64,000 nt of DNA from CAXXHQ01 sp963665265 (GCA_963665265.2 OY762224.2:3968001-4032000); one strand, 5' to 3'; counted from the first letter of the stretch, positions 1 through 9,614 are shown. Numbers and translations are program-made. The notes: generated by a model from the letters alone, not told the origin.

Positions 1-738
1 GCGATCGGTGAAGCGGTCGAGATCATTCGACGCGGCGAGGCCGACGTCATGCTCTCGGGCGGAACGCACACGATGATCCATCCTTTCGGCGTAACGGGCT
101 TCAATCTGCTCACCGCCTTAAGCACCCGCAACGACGAACCGACCAAAGCATCCCGTCCGTTCGATCGAAATCGCGACGGCTTCGTTTTGGGCGAAGGTTC
201 CAGCATGCTCGTGCTTGAATCGCTCGACGCCGCCAAGGCTCGCGGCGCGAAGATCTACGGTGAGATCGCCGGCTACGGCTCCACGGCCGACGCCTATCGA
301 ATCACCGACATTCATCCGGAAGGACGCGGCGCCTCGGCCTGCATGCGAATGGCCGTCGAAGACGCCGGATTGAACTTAACCGACATTCAGTATGTCAACG
401 CGCACGGCACCAGCACGACCGTCAACGACAAAGTCGAAACGGCGGCTCTCAAGCAGACCTTCGGCGAATACGCCTACAAGCTTCCGATGTCGAGTACGAA
501 GAGCATGATGGGCCATTTAATCGCCGCAGCCGGAGCCACGGAGTTGATCCTCTGCCTCATGGCAATCCGCGACAACGTCTTGCCGCCGACGATCAACTAC
601 GAGACGCCCGATCCCGATTGCGATTTGGACTACGTCCCCAACGTCGCCCGTAAAACGCGGTGCGACGCCGCCCTCTCGAACAGCTTCGGCTTCGGCGGTC
701 AAAACATCTCGATCTGCGTCAAGCGTTTTGCCGACTAA
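1..738 (+). CDS. fabF: Beta-ketoacyl-ACP synthase II (FabF type), 3' part
   Basis: The frame is open from the first base, so the gene starts upstream of the window; about 245 C-terminal residues are visible. This family carries out the decarboxylating Claisen condensation that elongates acyl-ACP chains in fatty acid synthesis. Two of the three catalytic positions are seen: the histidine in AHGTST and the Lys/His pair in KSMMGH. The C-terminal GFGGQN stretch is the usual glycine-rich loop (often GFGGTN). The nucleophilic cysteine lies just before the window or at its very edge and cannot be checked. An intrinsic terminator follows 30 bases after the stop. A second ketosynthase-fold gene lies 3 kb away on the other strand and is catalytically altered. 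A polyketide-type or specialised lipid ketosynthase cannot be excluded from this fragment. Confidence 0.9.
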   Translation, partial: AIGEAVEIIRRGEADVMLSGGTHTMIHPFGVTGFNLLTALSTRNDEPTKASRPFDRNRDGFVLGEGSSMLVLESLDAAKARGAKIYGEIAGYGSTADAYRITDIHPEGRGASACMRMAVEDAGLNLTDIQYVNAHGTSTTVNDKVETAALKQTFGEYAYKLPMSSTKSMMGHLIAAAGATELILCLMAIRDNVLPPTINYETPDPDCDLDYVPNVARKTRCDAALSNSFGFGGQNISICVKRFAD

Positions 739-768
739 TTTCGGCGCTATCACGCCTGATTGAAAATT

Positions 769-804
769 AAGCCGCTCGGCGCCGCCGGGCGGCTTTTCGT
801 TTTC
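769..804 (+). terminator. Intrinsic terminator after the ketosynthase gene
   Basis: A GC-rich stem of 12 pairs (AAGCCGCTCGGC against GCCGGGCGGCTT, one T/G wobble) with a 3-base loop is followed by a T-rich tail. It lies 30 bases downstream of the stop at 738. Confidence 0.75.
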
Positions 805-1167
805 CTTCCCCTCTTCTCCGCTATTTCCCGCACAGATTATTACAATTTCGTCAATCTCTGCGGACTGGATCGTTCGTATTCAATTCGTAATGTCCGTCGA
901 TCGCCTCGACTCCTCCGGAAATGGCGAATTCTTCTCCGACGAGCGAACAAAATTCAAAATTCGGAATGATTTTCTCAAGTCTTTTTTTGACATCAAAGGG
1001 CTATCGTGTATAAACTACGTAGAGACGCGGACGATGCGGCGAAAACAAAAACGCCGACGAATTCGCGACGCTTTTCCGAACGTAACGCGGCTTTTTCCGC
1101 CGCCCTTTTCCGATAGTTTGCGAACGTTTTTTTAACGAGCATTCACTTCGTTTTCGGTCATTCTCCC

Positions 1168-1389
1168 ATGATCCGTCCCATCGGTCCATTACGAAACGCT
1201 TGGCTCGACGCGCAACGTCGACGCGTCGCACGATCCGGGCCTTCAGCGGGAACGCTCGACGAAATGTTGGGCGTTCTCGACCGGCTCCGCGACTGCCACG
1301 ACCGCTTGGAAAGCCTCGCTCCGGACGATTGGATCGACTTCCTCGCGACGCACCGCGTTCGCAAGAGTCCTCCGCCGTCCGCGCCGTAA
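1168..1389 (+). CDS. Small hypothetical protein (73 aa)
   Basis: I do not recognise this protein. Codon use is like that of the neighbouring genes, with C or G favoured in third position and frequent GAC, CTC and CGC codons. The middle is predicted helical and acidic (LDEMLGVLDRLRDCHDRLE), with no signal peptide or membrane segment. There is no clear ribosome binding site before the ATG. Two antisense reading frames overlap it, but their composition is very arginine-rich and looks like a shadow. It may be a lineage-specific small protein or chance. Confidence 0.4.
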   Translation: MIRPIGPLRNAWLDAQRRRVARSGPSAGTLDEMLGVLDRLRDCHDRLESLAPDDWIDFLATHRVRKSPPPSAP

Positions 1390-1694
1390 CGGCCGACTTC
1401 GTTTTCGACTTTTCATCGTTCACTTTTCAACTAAGGAGGTCCGGAAGATAGAGCGTCGACAACGGCCGACTCGGCCACGCCCGCGGCACGGCATGCCGCA
1501 CCGGCTTATCACAAGGAGCGATTGAATCAATTCTCAATTCGAAACGGTAACGCCTCACCAAGCGACGCGTTTGCCGATCGAGGACGCCTAGCCAAACCGC
1601 CGGCCGCGCGACTATACCGTCCCGGCCTCGAAAAAGCGCTTGTGCGCGTCGCTCGTCCCGTCGGCAAACGCGTTCGCTGTTTCTTGAGATAGCT
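1390..1694. other. Intergenic, no gene seen
   Basis: The only notable element is a perfect Shine-Dalgarno-like AAGGAGGT at 1433-1440 that has no start codon at a useful distance. The stretch 805-1167 before the small reading frame likewise shows nothing I can support. Confidence 0.4.
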
Positions 1695-3581
1695 TTAACA
1701 AGAAGATTTCTTACAGAGCGCCTGCAACTCCGCGACGACCGCTTTCGTCTCGATGAAGCAGTCTTCGCTCGGCGCCGAGGCCCCCGCCCTTAGATCGGCA
1801 AGTAGACCGCCGAGCAATTCCGTTTCCAGCCAACCGGCCAGCCATTGCGCGCGCTGCTGCGCGTATCGGGCTTGCAATCGCAGAAAGAGTCTCGCCGCCG
1901 CTTGAGCGGCGCCCTCGCTCGTGCCGGCGACGAGAGCCTCGCCTCCCCCGGCGATTCCCCCGGTTATGGCCGCCTCGGCCGCTAGTTGCCCCGCCGCATG
2001 CGCCGCGGCTTGCGAAGCCGCCTGACCGACGATATCGCCCGCAAAATGCAAACCGGTGAAAAATAACGCCACCGAAATCGCCGGCCGAGCCAATGCCGCC
2101 ACATGATCCAGCGAACGGAGAACCGTCGCCGCCGTCGCGTTATTCTCTCTCCACGCGTTCAATTCGTCGCGCAGGAAAACTCGATAATCGTCGTCGGTCG
2201 CCGGCAACGCCTCATGCGCCGTTCGCACGCGGTCAAGCAAATCGGCGCGCGATCTCCCCCGAAGCAACTCCGTTAATCGAGGCTTGAGCGTGTCGTTTCC
2301 CAACTGCGATAGCCGCTGCAATTCATCGATGAGAAATTCAACCGCCGAAAGCGTCGCTTCGCGCTCCCGACGCCGGAAGGCGACCAGCGGATCCTCGGGC
2401 TCCCCCGCAATGCTCCGCCAAGCGGCTGCGAACGGCGCCATCGCGCCTCGCCCCACGGCTCGATAAAAACCGTGAACGCGTCGAGACCATGGCGGCCGCG
2501 TCTCGTTCCACCAATCCCGAATTTCTTCGATCAGAAGCCCCGTCGGCAAAGCCGGCCACTCCACCCTCGCCAGCTCCTTCGCCGAAAGTATTTTCACCGC
2601 TTGCGCGAAATCGCCTGCCGCATTTTCGATCTTCCGCAGAAACTCGGGAACTCCGACCTCGGGATCGACCGTCCGACGCACCGCCCCGCGAAACGTGCGA
2701 ATCTTGATCGTGTCGAATCGCAACTGGGCCAAATCGGCGCGCAAGTCCGTCGGCGCATCGACGGGCTTCTTTCCGTCTTCGCCGACGTCGTAAAACGGCA
2801 ATCGCAGTTCGTCGGCAGCCTGACGATCGTGCGGAGCTACGTAAACGGTCTCCGGCGTGGCGCCGATCTCGTCGCGAAACACGGAAAGCCAACGCGGCCA
2901 ATAATCCCGGTCGGCCTTCAAGTCGCATTGATTGAAAAGAACTAAGATTGGCTTGTCGGCCTCGGCCGCCGCGCGAAAATACTTTTTCACCGCGGCGTCG
3001 TTATATTTTTGCTGCGTAAGAATCGCTAGAAGAACGTCGGCCGATTGTCGCACCGCCTTAGCGCGCGCCCAATTGGCCGGAGCGTCCGAATCGACGTCCG
3101 GAGCGTCAATGAGCAAAAGCCGATCGGGCGTCTTTTCGCCGACTCGCCAAAAGAGCAAGTTTTCGTCGGTCTCCCGTAAACTGTCCTCCGGCCCTCGCCA
3201 AGGACTAAGCTTGAAATCGGCGAACAGCCTTTGCAGCAGTTCCGGCTGCGCGAGATTTTTCGGTACGAGACAAACGGGATGCTTCGTCCCCGAGGCGAGC
3301 GGAGTCGCGGCGCTCGCGTTCTCGCCGGCCAGATGATTGAATACGACCGACTTGCCGATATTGGTCCCGCCCACGACCGCCACCACCAAAAGCGGCGGCA
3401 AATCCAATTGCGGCATTAGCATGTTTCGGAGCAACTGACGCCACTCGGCGTCCTCGGGCGCCGAGACGCCGGCCTTTTCGGCCGCCGTCCGCAACTCGTC
3501 TATCAACGAATTGAGCCTTCGTAATAGTTTGACGAATGCGGCGAAATCGGGCGTCTCCTGCGTCGATCGAGTTGATTCCAT
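1695..3581 (-). CDS. Dynamin-like / ribosome-type GTPase with hydrophobic C-terminus
   Basis: The N-terminal third is a P-loop GTPase domain. G1 is GGTNIGKS at residues 71-78, G3 is DAPD at 159-162 after a hydrophobic strand, and G4 is NQCD at 217-220, which specifies guanine. Thr and Ser residues between G1 and G3 can supply the switch I threonine. After the G domain come helical segments rich in Arg and Glu. Residues ~500-580 form an Ala/Gly-rich hydrophobic stretch that could insert in or lie on the membrane, as in bacterial dynamin-like proteins. At 628 residues it is much longer than Era or Der. The start at 3581 has GGGAG about nine bases upstream. Function is not known; membrane remodelling or a ribosome/division checkpoint would fit the fold. 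Confidence 0.7.
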   Translation of the reverse strand: MESTRSTQETPDFAAFVKLLRRLNSLIDELRTAAEKAGVSAPEDAEWRQLLRNMLMPQLDLPPLLVVAVVGGTNIGKSVVFNHLAGENASAATPLASGTKHPVCLVPKNLAQPELLQRLFADFKLSPWRGPEDSLRETDENLLFWRVGEKTPDRLLLIDAPDVDSDAPANWARAKAVRQSADVLLAILTQQKYNDAAVKKYFRAAAEADKPILVLFNQCDLKADRDYWPRWLSVFRDEIGATPETVYVAPHDRQAADELRLPFYDVGEDGKKPVDAPTDLRADLAQLRFDTIKIRTFRGAVRRTVDPEVGVPEFLRKIENAAGDFAQAVKILSAKELARVEWPALPTGLLIEEIRDWWNETRPPWSRRVHGFYRAVGRGAMAPFAAAWRSIAGEPEDPLVAFRRREREATLSAVEFLIDELQRLSQLGNDTLKPRLTELLRGRSRADLLDRVRTAHEALPATDDDYRVFLRDELNAWRENNATAATVLRSLDHVAALARPAISVALFFTGLHFAGDIVGQAASQAAAHAAGQLAAEAAITGGIAGGGEALVAGTSEGAAQAAARLFLRLQARYAQQRAQWLAGWLETELLGGLLADLRAGASAPSEDCFIETKAVVAELQALCKKSSC

Positions 3582-3650
3582 GCCGCATTGACTCCCGCAC
3601 TCTTCGATAATCAGGCCGCAAGCAAGTCGCGATCGTATCCGCGTTTTTTG

Positions 3651-4916
3651 CTACGGCGCCGAAAATATCGTCGCCACGGCCTGACCGTTTTGCGAATGAC
3701 TTAAAACGACAACGTTCGGTTTTTTCAAAGGTTGATTGCTCTTAGCGACTACGTTCACCGGACACTCCGGATCAGGCTCTTCGTAATTCAGCGTGCGGGG
3801 AATAACTTTCTCGCGAATGATTTGCGCCGCGACGATCGCTTCGCCGGCGCCGGAGGCCGCCCCCCAATGTCCGAATGAACTCTTTGGCGCCGTCACGGGC
3901 GCGTCGCCCAAAACGTCGTGAATCGCTTTCGCCTCGCGTCGATCGTCGATGATCGTGCTCACTCCATGCGCGACCACGCATCCGATTTCGTCCGCTCGCA
4001 ATCCCGCGTCTTTCAACGCGCCGCGGAGAACGTTTCGAATGGCGGACCCCGTCAGCGGCTTCTCGCCGAACGCCGGCTCGTATCCCATCGCGCATCCGCT
4101 AATCCGAGCGAATATTTCGGCCCCGCGCGACTCGGCATGTTCGCGCGACTCGGCCACCATCGCCGCCGCCCCTTCGCCGTTGACCATTCCGTCGCGCCGA
4201 ACGTCGAATGGACGCGAGGCCTTCGCCGGATCGTCCCCTCGACGAGAAAGCTCCATCGTGGCGTAACGAAATAAAAGCGTCGGATGAATCCGCGAGCCGA
4301 CTCCGCCGCAGACCATCACGTCGGCCTGCCCGCGATCGATAACCCTATACGCCTCGACCGCCGCCGACAAACTCGATACCTCGCCGAGCGTGAGCGTATT
4401 GTTCGGACCGCGCGCGTCTTGCGCAATGCAAACATGGCAAGCCGGCATGTTCGGAAGATATTTGAGCATCCAGAGCGGAAATAGATCGGCCATCGCCGCC
4501 TTGCCCCAACGATCGTAAACGAATCGGCCGTCCTCGATGCAGTCTCGGTACGGATGCGCTAACTCATCCAACTCGCAGGGTATAATGTCGGCCCCGAAAA
4601 GCGCGCCAAAGCGGTCCGGATCAAATGCCTGGCGTTGATGGCCGGCTTGCTCGCATGCCTGATCCGCCGCGGCAAACGCCAATTGGATGTCACGGCTCAT
4701 TACCTTCAAGCTTTTGCGAGGGCGAACCGCCGCTTTCGGATCGAAATCCAGAATCTCGCCGCCGAACGGCAAAGGAAGCGTCGGATCGTCGTAAAAGCTC
4801 AGTTTCTTTATGCCGCTACGGCCTTCGCAAAGGCTTGTCCAAAACGCTTCAATCCCAAGCCCCACGGGACTTACGACGCCCAAACCGGTGACGACGATAT
4901 CCTTTTTCAACGTCAT
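3651..4916 (-). CDS. Ketosynthase-fold protein lacking the catalytic cysteine (chain-length-factor-like)
   Basis: This is a full-length (421 aa) thiolase-fold protein of the FabF class with the usual start (VVTGLGVVSPVG) and C-terminal motifs. The acyl-accepting cysteine of FabF sits in an ATACTSG-type motif. The aligned segment here reads LTLGEVSS, which puts Glu179 at the nucleophile position. His317 (AHGVST), Lys345 and His350 (KSSFGH) are kept. In polyketide systems, KSbeta (chain length factor) and KSQ proteins carry Gln at this position and act as partner or decarboxylase, so this protein probably cannot carry an acyl thioester itself. It may decarboxylate malonyl-ACP or pair with an active ketosynthase such as the one ending at 738. 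Upstream lies a 500-base spacer shared with a divergent antiporter gene. Confidence 0.85.
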   Translation of the reverse strand: MTLKKDIVVTGLGVVSPVGLGIEAFWTSLCEGRSGIKKLSFYDDPTLPLPFGGEILDFDPKAAVRPRKSLKVMSRDIQLAFAAADQACEQAGHQRQAFDPDRFGALFGADIIPCELDELAHPYRDCIEDGRFVYDRWGKAAMADLFPLWMLKYLPNMPACHVCIAQDARGPNNTLTLGEVSSLSAAVEAYRVIDRGQADVMVCGGVGSRIHPTLLFRYATMELSRRGDDPAKASRPFDVRRDGMVNGEGAAAMVAESREHAESRGAEIFARISGCAMGYEPAFGEKPLTGSAIRNVLRGALKDAGLRADEIGCVVAHGVSTIIDDRREAKAIHDVLGDAPVTAPKSSFGHWGAASGAGEAIVAAQIIREKVIPRTLNYEEPDPECPVNVVAKSNQPLKKPNVVVLSHSQNGQAVATIFSAP

Positions 4917-5417
4917 GTTTCTTTCTTATCCTTTAAGCCGCCGTTCGTACTATGGCGGCGTAGGACTCCAATGCCAACGCCTAACGGCATTGCAGTTTAA
5001 TTGCTTTCCCCGAAGCCCGGAATCCGTCCATCCTATCTTTATGGGGGCATAACGGCAAGCCTTCCAAGGCCATAACGGGCCAAACAAAACCCTCCCTAGG
5101 AAGGGAGTTTGAAGCTTGCTAATGACGGAGGCTCGGAGTATTTTCGTCGTGAAAACCAACTATAATTTGAACATTCGCCGAGATTCCACCGATCCGTCCT
5201 ATACGCCCTATTTATACTTCCCGGCATTTCCGATGGCGTAAGCGCAGCAGAGAACCGGGCTATGCCGACGTTTTCGAAGTCGGCATAAACCCCATTTGGG
5301 GTTGATTTTCCCCGTAAAATCACGTCTTTATATGACTAAGGACAATCCGCTTCATTGCCGCCCAATCCCCCAGCGGAATTGTCGCATATCGGAAAACAAT
5401 AAGGGTTTTCGTCAACT
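4917..5417. promoter_or_regulatory. Divergent intergenic region with several hairpins
   Basis: No gene is seen. Three strong inverted repeats are present. One at 5087-5110 has CTCCCT paired with AGGGAG. One at 5261-5287 has a perfect 9-base stem TATGCCGAC / GTCGGCATA. One at 5288-5303 is AACCCC/GGGGTT and is followed by TTGATTTT. The last two lie in the probable leader of the plus-strand antiporter and could be a transcription attenuator or a structured leader. I could not match them to a known riboswitch. Confidence 0.4.
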
Positions 5418-7007
5418 ATGTCGCAACTCGCCAAGTCGTCGCGCTTCGTTCTGGGGGGTATTCTTCTTTTGTCCGTCGCCTTCGGCGTCGCTCTTTATCT
5501 CGACGGTCCGCAAAAGGCGACCGCGCTTATCGTCGCCGCGCAAGCGGAAGAAGCCCAAGCCGCCGATACTGCCTCCGCCAATACGATTGCGGCGTCGCCT
5601 GAAAAATCGGCTCACGAGACGGCAAGGCTAACCCCGCCGCCCGTTTGGATGATCCTCCCTTTCGTGGCCATGCTCGGCGCTATCGCCGTGCTGCCGTTGG
5701 CGCCGCACGCGATTTCGCACTGGTGGGAAAGTAATCTCCATCGGTTTTACGTCGCCGCGCTTTTAGCCGCCGTCACCTTGGCCTATTTCGTCTGGATGCA
5801 CCGCCAACCCGTCGAAGGACATTGGCCCGCACATCACATCGCCGCCGCGCAAGCCTCGGGCGCCGATTTCAACGCTGCCTGGACCGTTTTCGCCAACGCC
5901 ATCCTCAACGAATACGTCCCTTTCATCGTTTTGCTTTTTAGCCTTTACACGATCTGCGGAGGCATACGACTCGAAGGCGACCTTCGCGCCCACCCTCTGA
6001 CGAACGTCGCTTTTTTGGCGGTCGGCGCCGTTTTGGCGAGCTTCATCGGCACGACCGGCGCCGCCATGCTCCTCATTCGGCCGCTCTTGGAAACGAACCG
6101 GCAGCGCAAGCGAGTCGTTCACACCGTCATCTTTTTCATTTTCATCGTCTGCAACTGCGGCGGATGCCTTCTCCCCCTCGGCGATCCGCCCCTCTTTCTC
6201 GGATATTTGATGGGAGTGCCCTTCCTCTTTACCCTGGTTTTGTGGAAAGAGTGGCTCTTTGTGAACGGCGCGTTGCTTGTCATCTATTTCTTCTGGGACG
6301 CCTTTTGGCATTATCCCCGTGAAGAAAAAGCCGACATCGCCCGCGATGAATCCCAAGTCCACGGTCTCCGCGTCGCCGGGCTTTGGCCGAACGCCTTGCT
6401 GCTGGTCGGAATCGTTCTTTCCGTGGCCTTACTCGATCCGAGCAAGCCCGTGCCGGGAACCGATTGGCGCCCGTGGCTCTACTTCCGCGAACTTGTGCAG
6501 CTAGGACTGGTGGCCGCTTCGCTGCTGCTCGGAAAAATGCATACTCGCCAGCAAAACGGTTTCAACTACGCCGCGATCGTCGAGGTCGCCGCGCTCTTCT
6601 TCGGCATCTTTATCACGATGCAACCCGCCTTGCAACTTTTAAGCGTCAACGGCGACCGCATCGGCCTCTCGCAACCGTGGCATTTCTTCTGGGCGTCAGG
6701 CGCCCTCTCCTCGTTCCTCGACAACGCGCCGACTTACGTCGTCTTTTTCACCGCCGCAAAAACGCTCACCGCCAACGGCGCCCTTGCGCCTGCCGTATCC
6801 GGCGTTTCGACCCTTTTGCTCGTCGCCGTTAGTCTCGGCTCCGTTTTCATGGGCGCGAACACCTACATCGGCAACGGTCCGAATTTCATGGTCAAATCGA
6901 TCGCCGAACAGGCGGGCGTGAAAATGCCCAGCTTCTTCGGCTATATGATTTATAGCTGTTTGATTTTGATTCCCTTGTTTATCCTTACCGGGTTGATTTT
7001 CATGTAA
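5418..7007 (+). CDS. Sodium/proton antiporter-like permease (ion transporter superfamily)
   Basis: A 529-residue polytopic membrane protein with about 11-12 hydrophobic segments. An N-terminal hydrophobic helix is followed by an Ala/Glu-rich linker (residues ~35-70) before the transporter core. The family hallmarks are the EYVPFIVLLFSLYTICGG region, a GTTGA loop with downstream LIRP, and NCGGCLLPLGDPPLFLG, where a GDPP loop re-enters the membrane. A second set near the C-terminus, LDNAPTY and GANTYIGNGPNFMV, mirrors the first, as in the inverted-repeat architecture of CitM/ArsB/NhaD-type carriers. It most likely exchanges Na+ for protons; an anion substrate cannot be excluded. The leader carries two hairpins. 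The RNase D gene follows after 61 bases. Confidence 0.75.
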   Translation: MSQLAKSSRFVLGGILLLSVAFGVALYLDGPQKATALIVAAQAEEAQAADTASANTIAASPEKSAHETARLTPPPVWMILPFVAMLGAIAVLPLAPHAISHWWESNLHRFYVAALLAAVTLAYFVWMHRQPVEGHWPAHHIAAAQASGADFNAAWTVFANAILNEYVPFIVLLFSLYTICGGIRLEGDLRAHPLTNVAFLAVGAVLASFIGTTGAAMLLIRPLLETNRQRKRVVHTVIFFIFIVCNCGGCLLPLGDPPLFLGYLMGVPFLFTLVLWKEWLFVNGALLVIYFFWDAFWHYPREEKADIARDESQVHGLRVAGLWPNALLLVGIVLSVALLDPSKPVPGTDWRPWLYFRELVQLGLVAASLLLGKMHTRQQNGFNYAAIVEVAALFFGIFITMQPALQLLSVNGDRIGLSQPWHFFWASGALSSFLDNAPTYVVFFTAAKTLTANGALAPAVSGVSTLLLVAVSLGSVFMGANTYIGNGPNFMVKSIAEQAGVKMPSFFGYMIYSCLILIPLFILTGLIFM

Positions 7008-7068
7008 CTCGAATCGCCTTCGCCGACGATTCGAAGCCGTTATCCGCGTAAAACGCACCGCAGCCGCC

Positions 7069-8433
7069 GTGAACTACCGCAACATCGTTACCGACGAAGA
7101 CCTAAAGAGCTTTTGCCGGGCTATCGCCCAATGCCCAACGATCGCTTTCGACACGGAATTCATCTCCGAACATACGTACCGCCCGATCCTCTGCTTGATC
7201 CAAGTCGCGGCCGGCGACGAGCTGGCCGTCATCGATCCGCTCGAACTAAAAAGCGTGAAACCGTTTTGGGAGGCGATCGCCGCGCCCGGACACGTAACCA
7301 TCGTTCACGCCGGTCGTAGCGAATTGGAGTTCTGCTTGCACGATTTAGGCAAGCGCCCTACCGCCTTGTTCGACGTGCAAATCGCGGCGGGAATGATCGG
7401 CTACGAATACCCGGCGGGCTACGGCACGCTGCTCGCACGAATCCTCGGCGAAAAAGTCAAAAAGCACGAAACTCGCACCGACTGGCGACGACGTCCCCTC
7501 AACAAAAAGCAGATCGATTACGCCATCGGCGACGTCGCGCATCTTCAGCGACTTTACGAAACGATCAAACACGAATTGACCGAGTGCAATCGACTGTCTT
7601 GGCTTGAAGAGGAAATGGAGACCTGGCAATCGGAGGTCGAAACCGCGCTAAGCCATGAACGTTGGCGCCGTGTCTCGGGAAACGCCGGCCTGAGCGAACG
7701 CGAACTGGCCATCCTTCGCGAACTCTACCATTGGCGGGAAGCCGAAGCCCAGCGACGTGATCAGCCGGCCAAACGAATTCTCCGCGACGACCTAATCGTT
7801 GAACTCGCCAAACGCGGCTCCTCCGATCCGAAACAAATCGCCGTGGTTCGAGGAATGGAACGCGGCGATCTCGCTCGCCGCATCGACACGCTTTCCGCAA
7901 GCATCCAACGCGGAATTGATCTTCCCGACGACAAATGCCCGGAACGTATTCCCGTCGAACAAACCCCGCAACTATCCGTGTTGGGGCAATTCCTCTTCGC
8001 GGCCCTCGGAAGCGTCAGCCGCAAAGCTCGCTTGGCCCCGTCGCTCGTCGGCACGCCCAACGATATCCGCGATCTAATTAACTTCGACGCCAGCAAAAAT
8101 AAGGTTCGCAAGCCGCCGCGATTGGCTCGCGGGTGGCGAGAGCAGTTCGTCGGCCGTCTGTTTGAAGAGTTGTTAGGCGGAAAAGTCTCAGTCCGAATCG
8201 CCGATCCGCACGACGACGCTCCTTTGGCCTTCGACCGCGACCTCTCCCCCGACGCCGACGAATCGACGCAAGACCCCGGCGACGGAGAATCAGTCGTCAA
8301 CGCAGGCAAGCTTCCGCCGCCTCGTCCGCCTCGCAAAACCCGCGGAAGGTCGTCCTCGCATCGTTCAAAATCCTCGGCGAAGCGGAATGCCTCTTCCGCG
8401 AATCCGCCCAAGAAAAGAAAAAGCGAAGGATGA
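7069..8433 (+). CDS. rnd: Ribonuclease D
   Basis: The product is a DEDDy 3'-5' exoribonuclease that trims tRNA and other RNA ends. The start is GTG at 7069; it gives MNYRNIVTDEDL, which lines up with the E. coli RNase D start. Exo I is Asp28/Glu30 (FDTEF), and Exo III has the Tyr and Asp of YAIGDVAHL. In Exo II the usual aspartate (position 85 in E. coli, motif EDLE) is Glu85 here (SELEF), a conservative but unusual change. An HRDC domain (ELAILRELYHWREAEA region, residues ~210-290) follows. The last 60 residues are a basic, low-complexity Arg/Lys/Ser/Pro tail that probably binds RNA. It lies 61 bases after the antiporter gene and may be cotranscribed. Confidence 0.9.
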   Translation: MNYRNIVTDEDLKSFCRAIAQCPTIAFDTEFISEHTYRPILCLIQVAAGDELAVIDPLELKSVKPFWEAIAAPGHVTIVHAGRSELEFCLHDLGKRPTALFDVQIAAGMIGYEYPAGYGTLLARILGEKVKKHETRTDWRRRPLNKKQIDYAIGDVAHLQRLYETIKHELTECNRLSWLEEEMETWQSEVETALSHERWRRVSGNAGLSERELAILRELYHWREAEAQRRDQPAKRILRDDLIVELAKRGSSDPKQIAVVRGMERGDLARRIDTLSASIQRGIDLPDDKCPERIPVEQTPQLSVLGQFLFAALGSVSRKARLAPSLVGTPNDIRDLINFDASKNKVRKPPRLARGWREQFVGRLFEELLGGKVSVRIADPHDDAPLAFDRDLSPDADESTQDPGDGESVVNAGKLPPPRPPRKTRGRSSSHRSKSSAKRNASSANPPKKRKSEG

Positions 8434-9614
8434 CGCGAATTTGACGGAAGCCGAAACTTCTCATCGCGTTCGCGCCGCCCTTCGCCGTATTCTATTGACC
8501 CGCGAGCCGTCGACGAACTTCGCCGGCGACCGTGGAATCAATACTCGCAAACGTTTCGAGGCGATCGACCCAGAGACCGCTTTGCCCGCCGTCTCCCGCA
8601 GAGACGGCGACGCTCGACGTAAGCAACCCATGAATGCGTCGAGCCCGCAAAGTTCGAAACGTCGCGACAAAGGAGTCTTCGCTCAATTCTGTCGCTATTC
8701 GCAAAAACCCAAAACAAACGCAATTCTCGAAGTCCTCGCAAAGACGCGTAAACGCCGATTTCATTCACGCGTCCGTCTGTTTTCAACCTTCAGCTAGTCG
8801 GTCCCGTTTCGGCGACGGTTTTTGCGCCGCCCTTCCTCCGACTTCGCCGCTCAAGCGTCATCTCGCATCGTCACGGAGGATGCGAAGTTCGCTCTCGCGG
8901 CATGCGAAGCATGCGTAAACCGTATCGTTCGCGTAACCCGCACATACCTCAGTCTCCCCATCGGCATGACGGAATTTCCCGGCGATTCCGATTGCGTAAA
9001 AACGACCGGAATTAGCGCGAGAGCCGTAATCGCACGGCGATTACCCGGCGGCAAACAACCTCGGCCGTTTCTCGGTCCGCTCCCGAGACTCCCGCAAATC
9101 GAAAGTCTCGTCAGGTATCCGAGAAAAAAGCCTCAAACCCGTAAGAACGACCCAAGCCGCGTTCATTTTCCCAGGGGCCTCTCAACGTCATTCAACCGGA
9201 AACAGCGACGGTCTAGCCTACAGTTCTTCGTTTCCGCTCGAACGACCGTCTTCACTCGCTCACTCACGACGCGGTCGTCATTCGTTCCGGTATCTGCTAT
9301 CGGACGGCGGCTCTCGGGCGCTGTATGAAAGCGGGCGGCGAAACGCAAATTTATTTTTCTGCCGGCCGCAACACAGGTCTTTGCGTCTCAAACGGTTCGA
9401 GCGGTTTCGGCGTTGAAATGAAGACTCCCTTCGGAACGCGAACAATGCGAGAATCGCCGAATTGCGGAACAATCCGTTTTCTCCCGCAGCCGCGTGCATG
9501 CGGCGCCAACGGAAGATTTTCCCTAAACGGTCGATCAGGTCTCCAGCTGCCGTTACGAACGGAATTTCCCGCCGAAGCGAAACGGCCGCGCCGATCCTTT
9601 TACCCGCTCGCAAA
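8434..9614. other. Long intergenic stretch, no gene seen
   Basis: About 1.2 kb between the convergent RNase D and kinase genes. Short reading frames on both strands have arginine/serine-rich, non-globular translations and no ribosome binding sites. No convincing hairpin terminator, RNA gene or repeat was seen. A decayed gene is possible but nothing recognisable remains. Confidence 0.4.

Noticed and set aside
1001..1423. A 140-residue minus-strand frame
   Set aside because: Extremely Arg-rich and overlaps the better small plus-strand frame; it looks like a shadow.
8822..9328. A 168-residue frame in the long spacer after the RNase D gene
   Set aside because: Arg/Ser/Pro-rich translation, no ribosome binding site, no recognisable domain.
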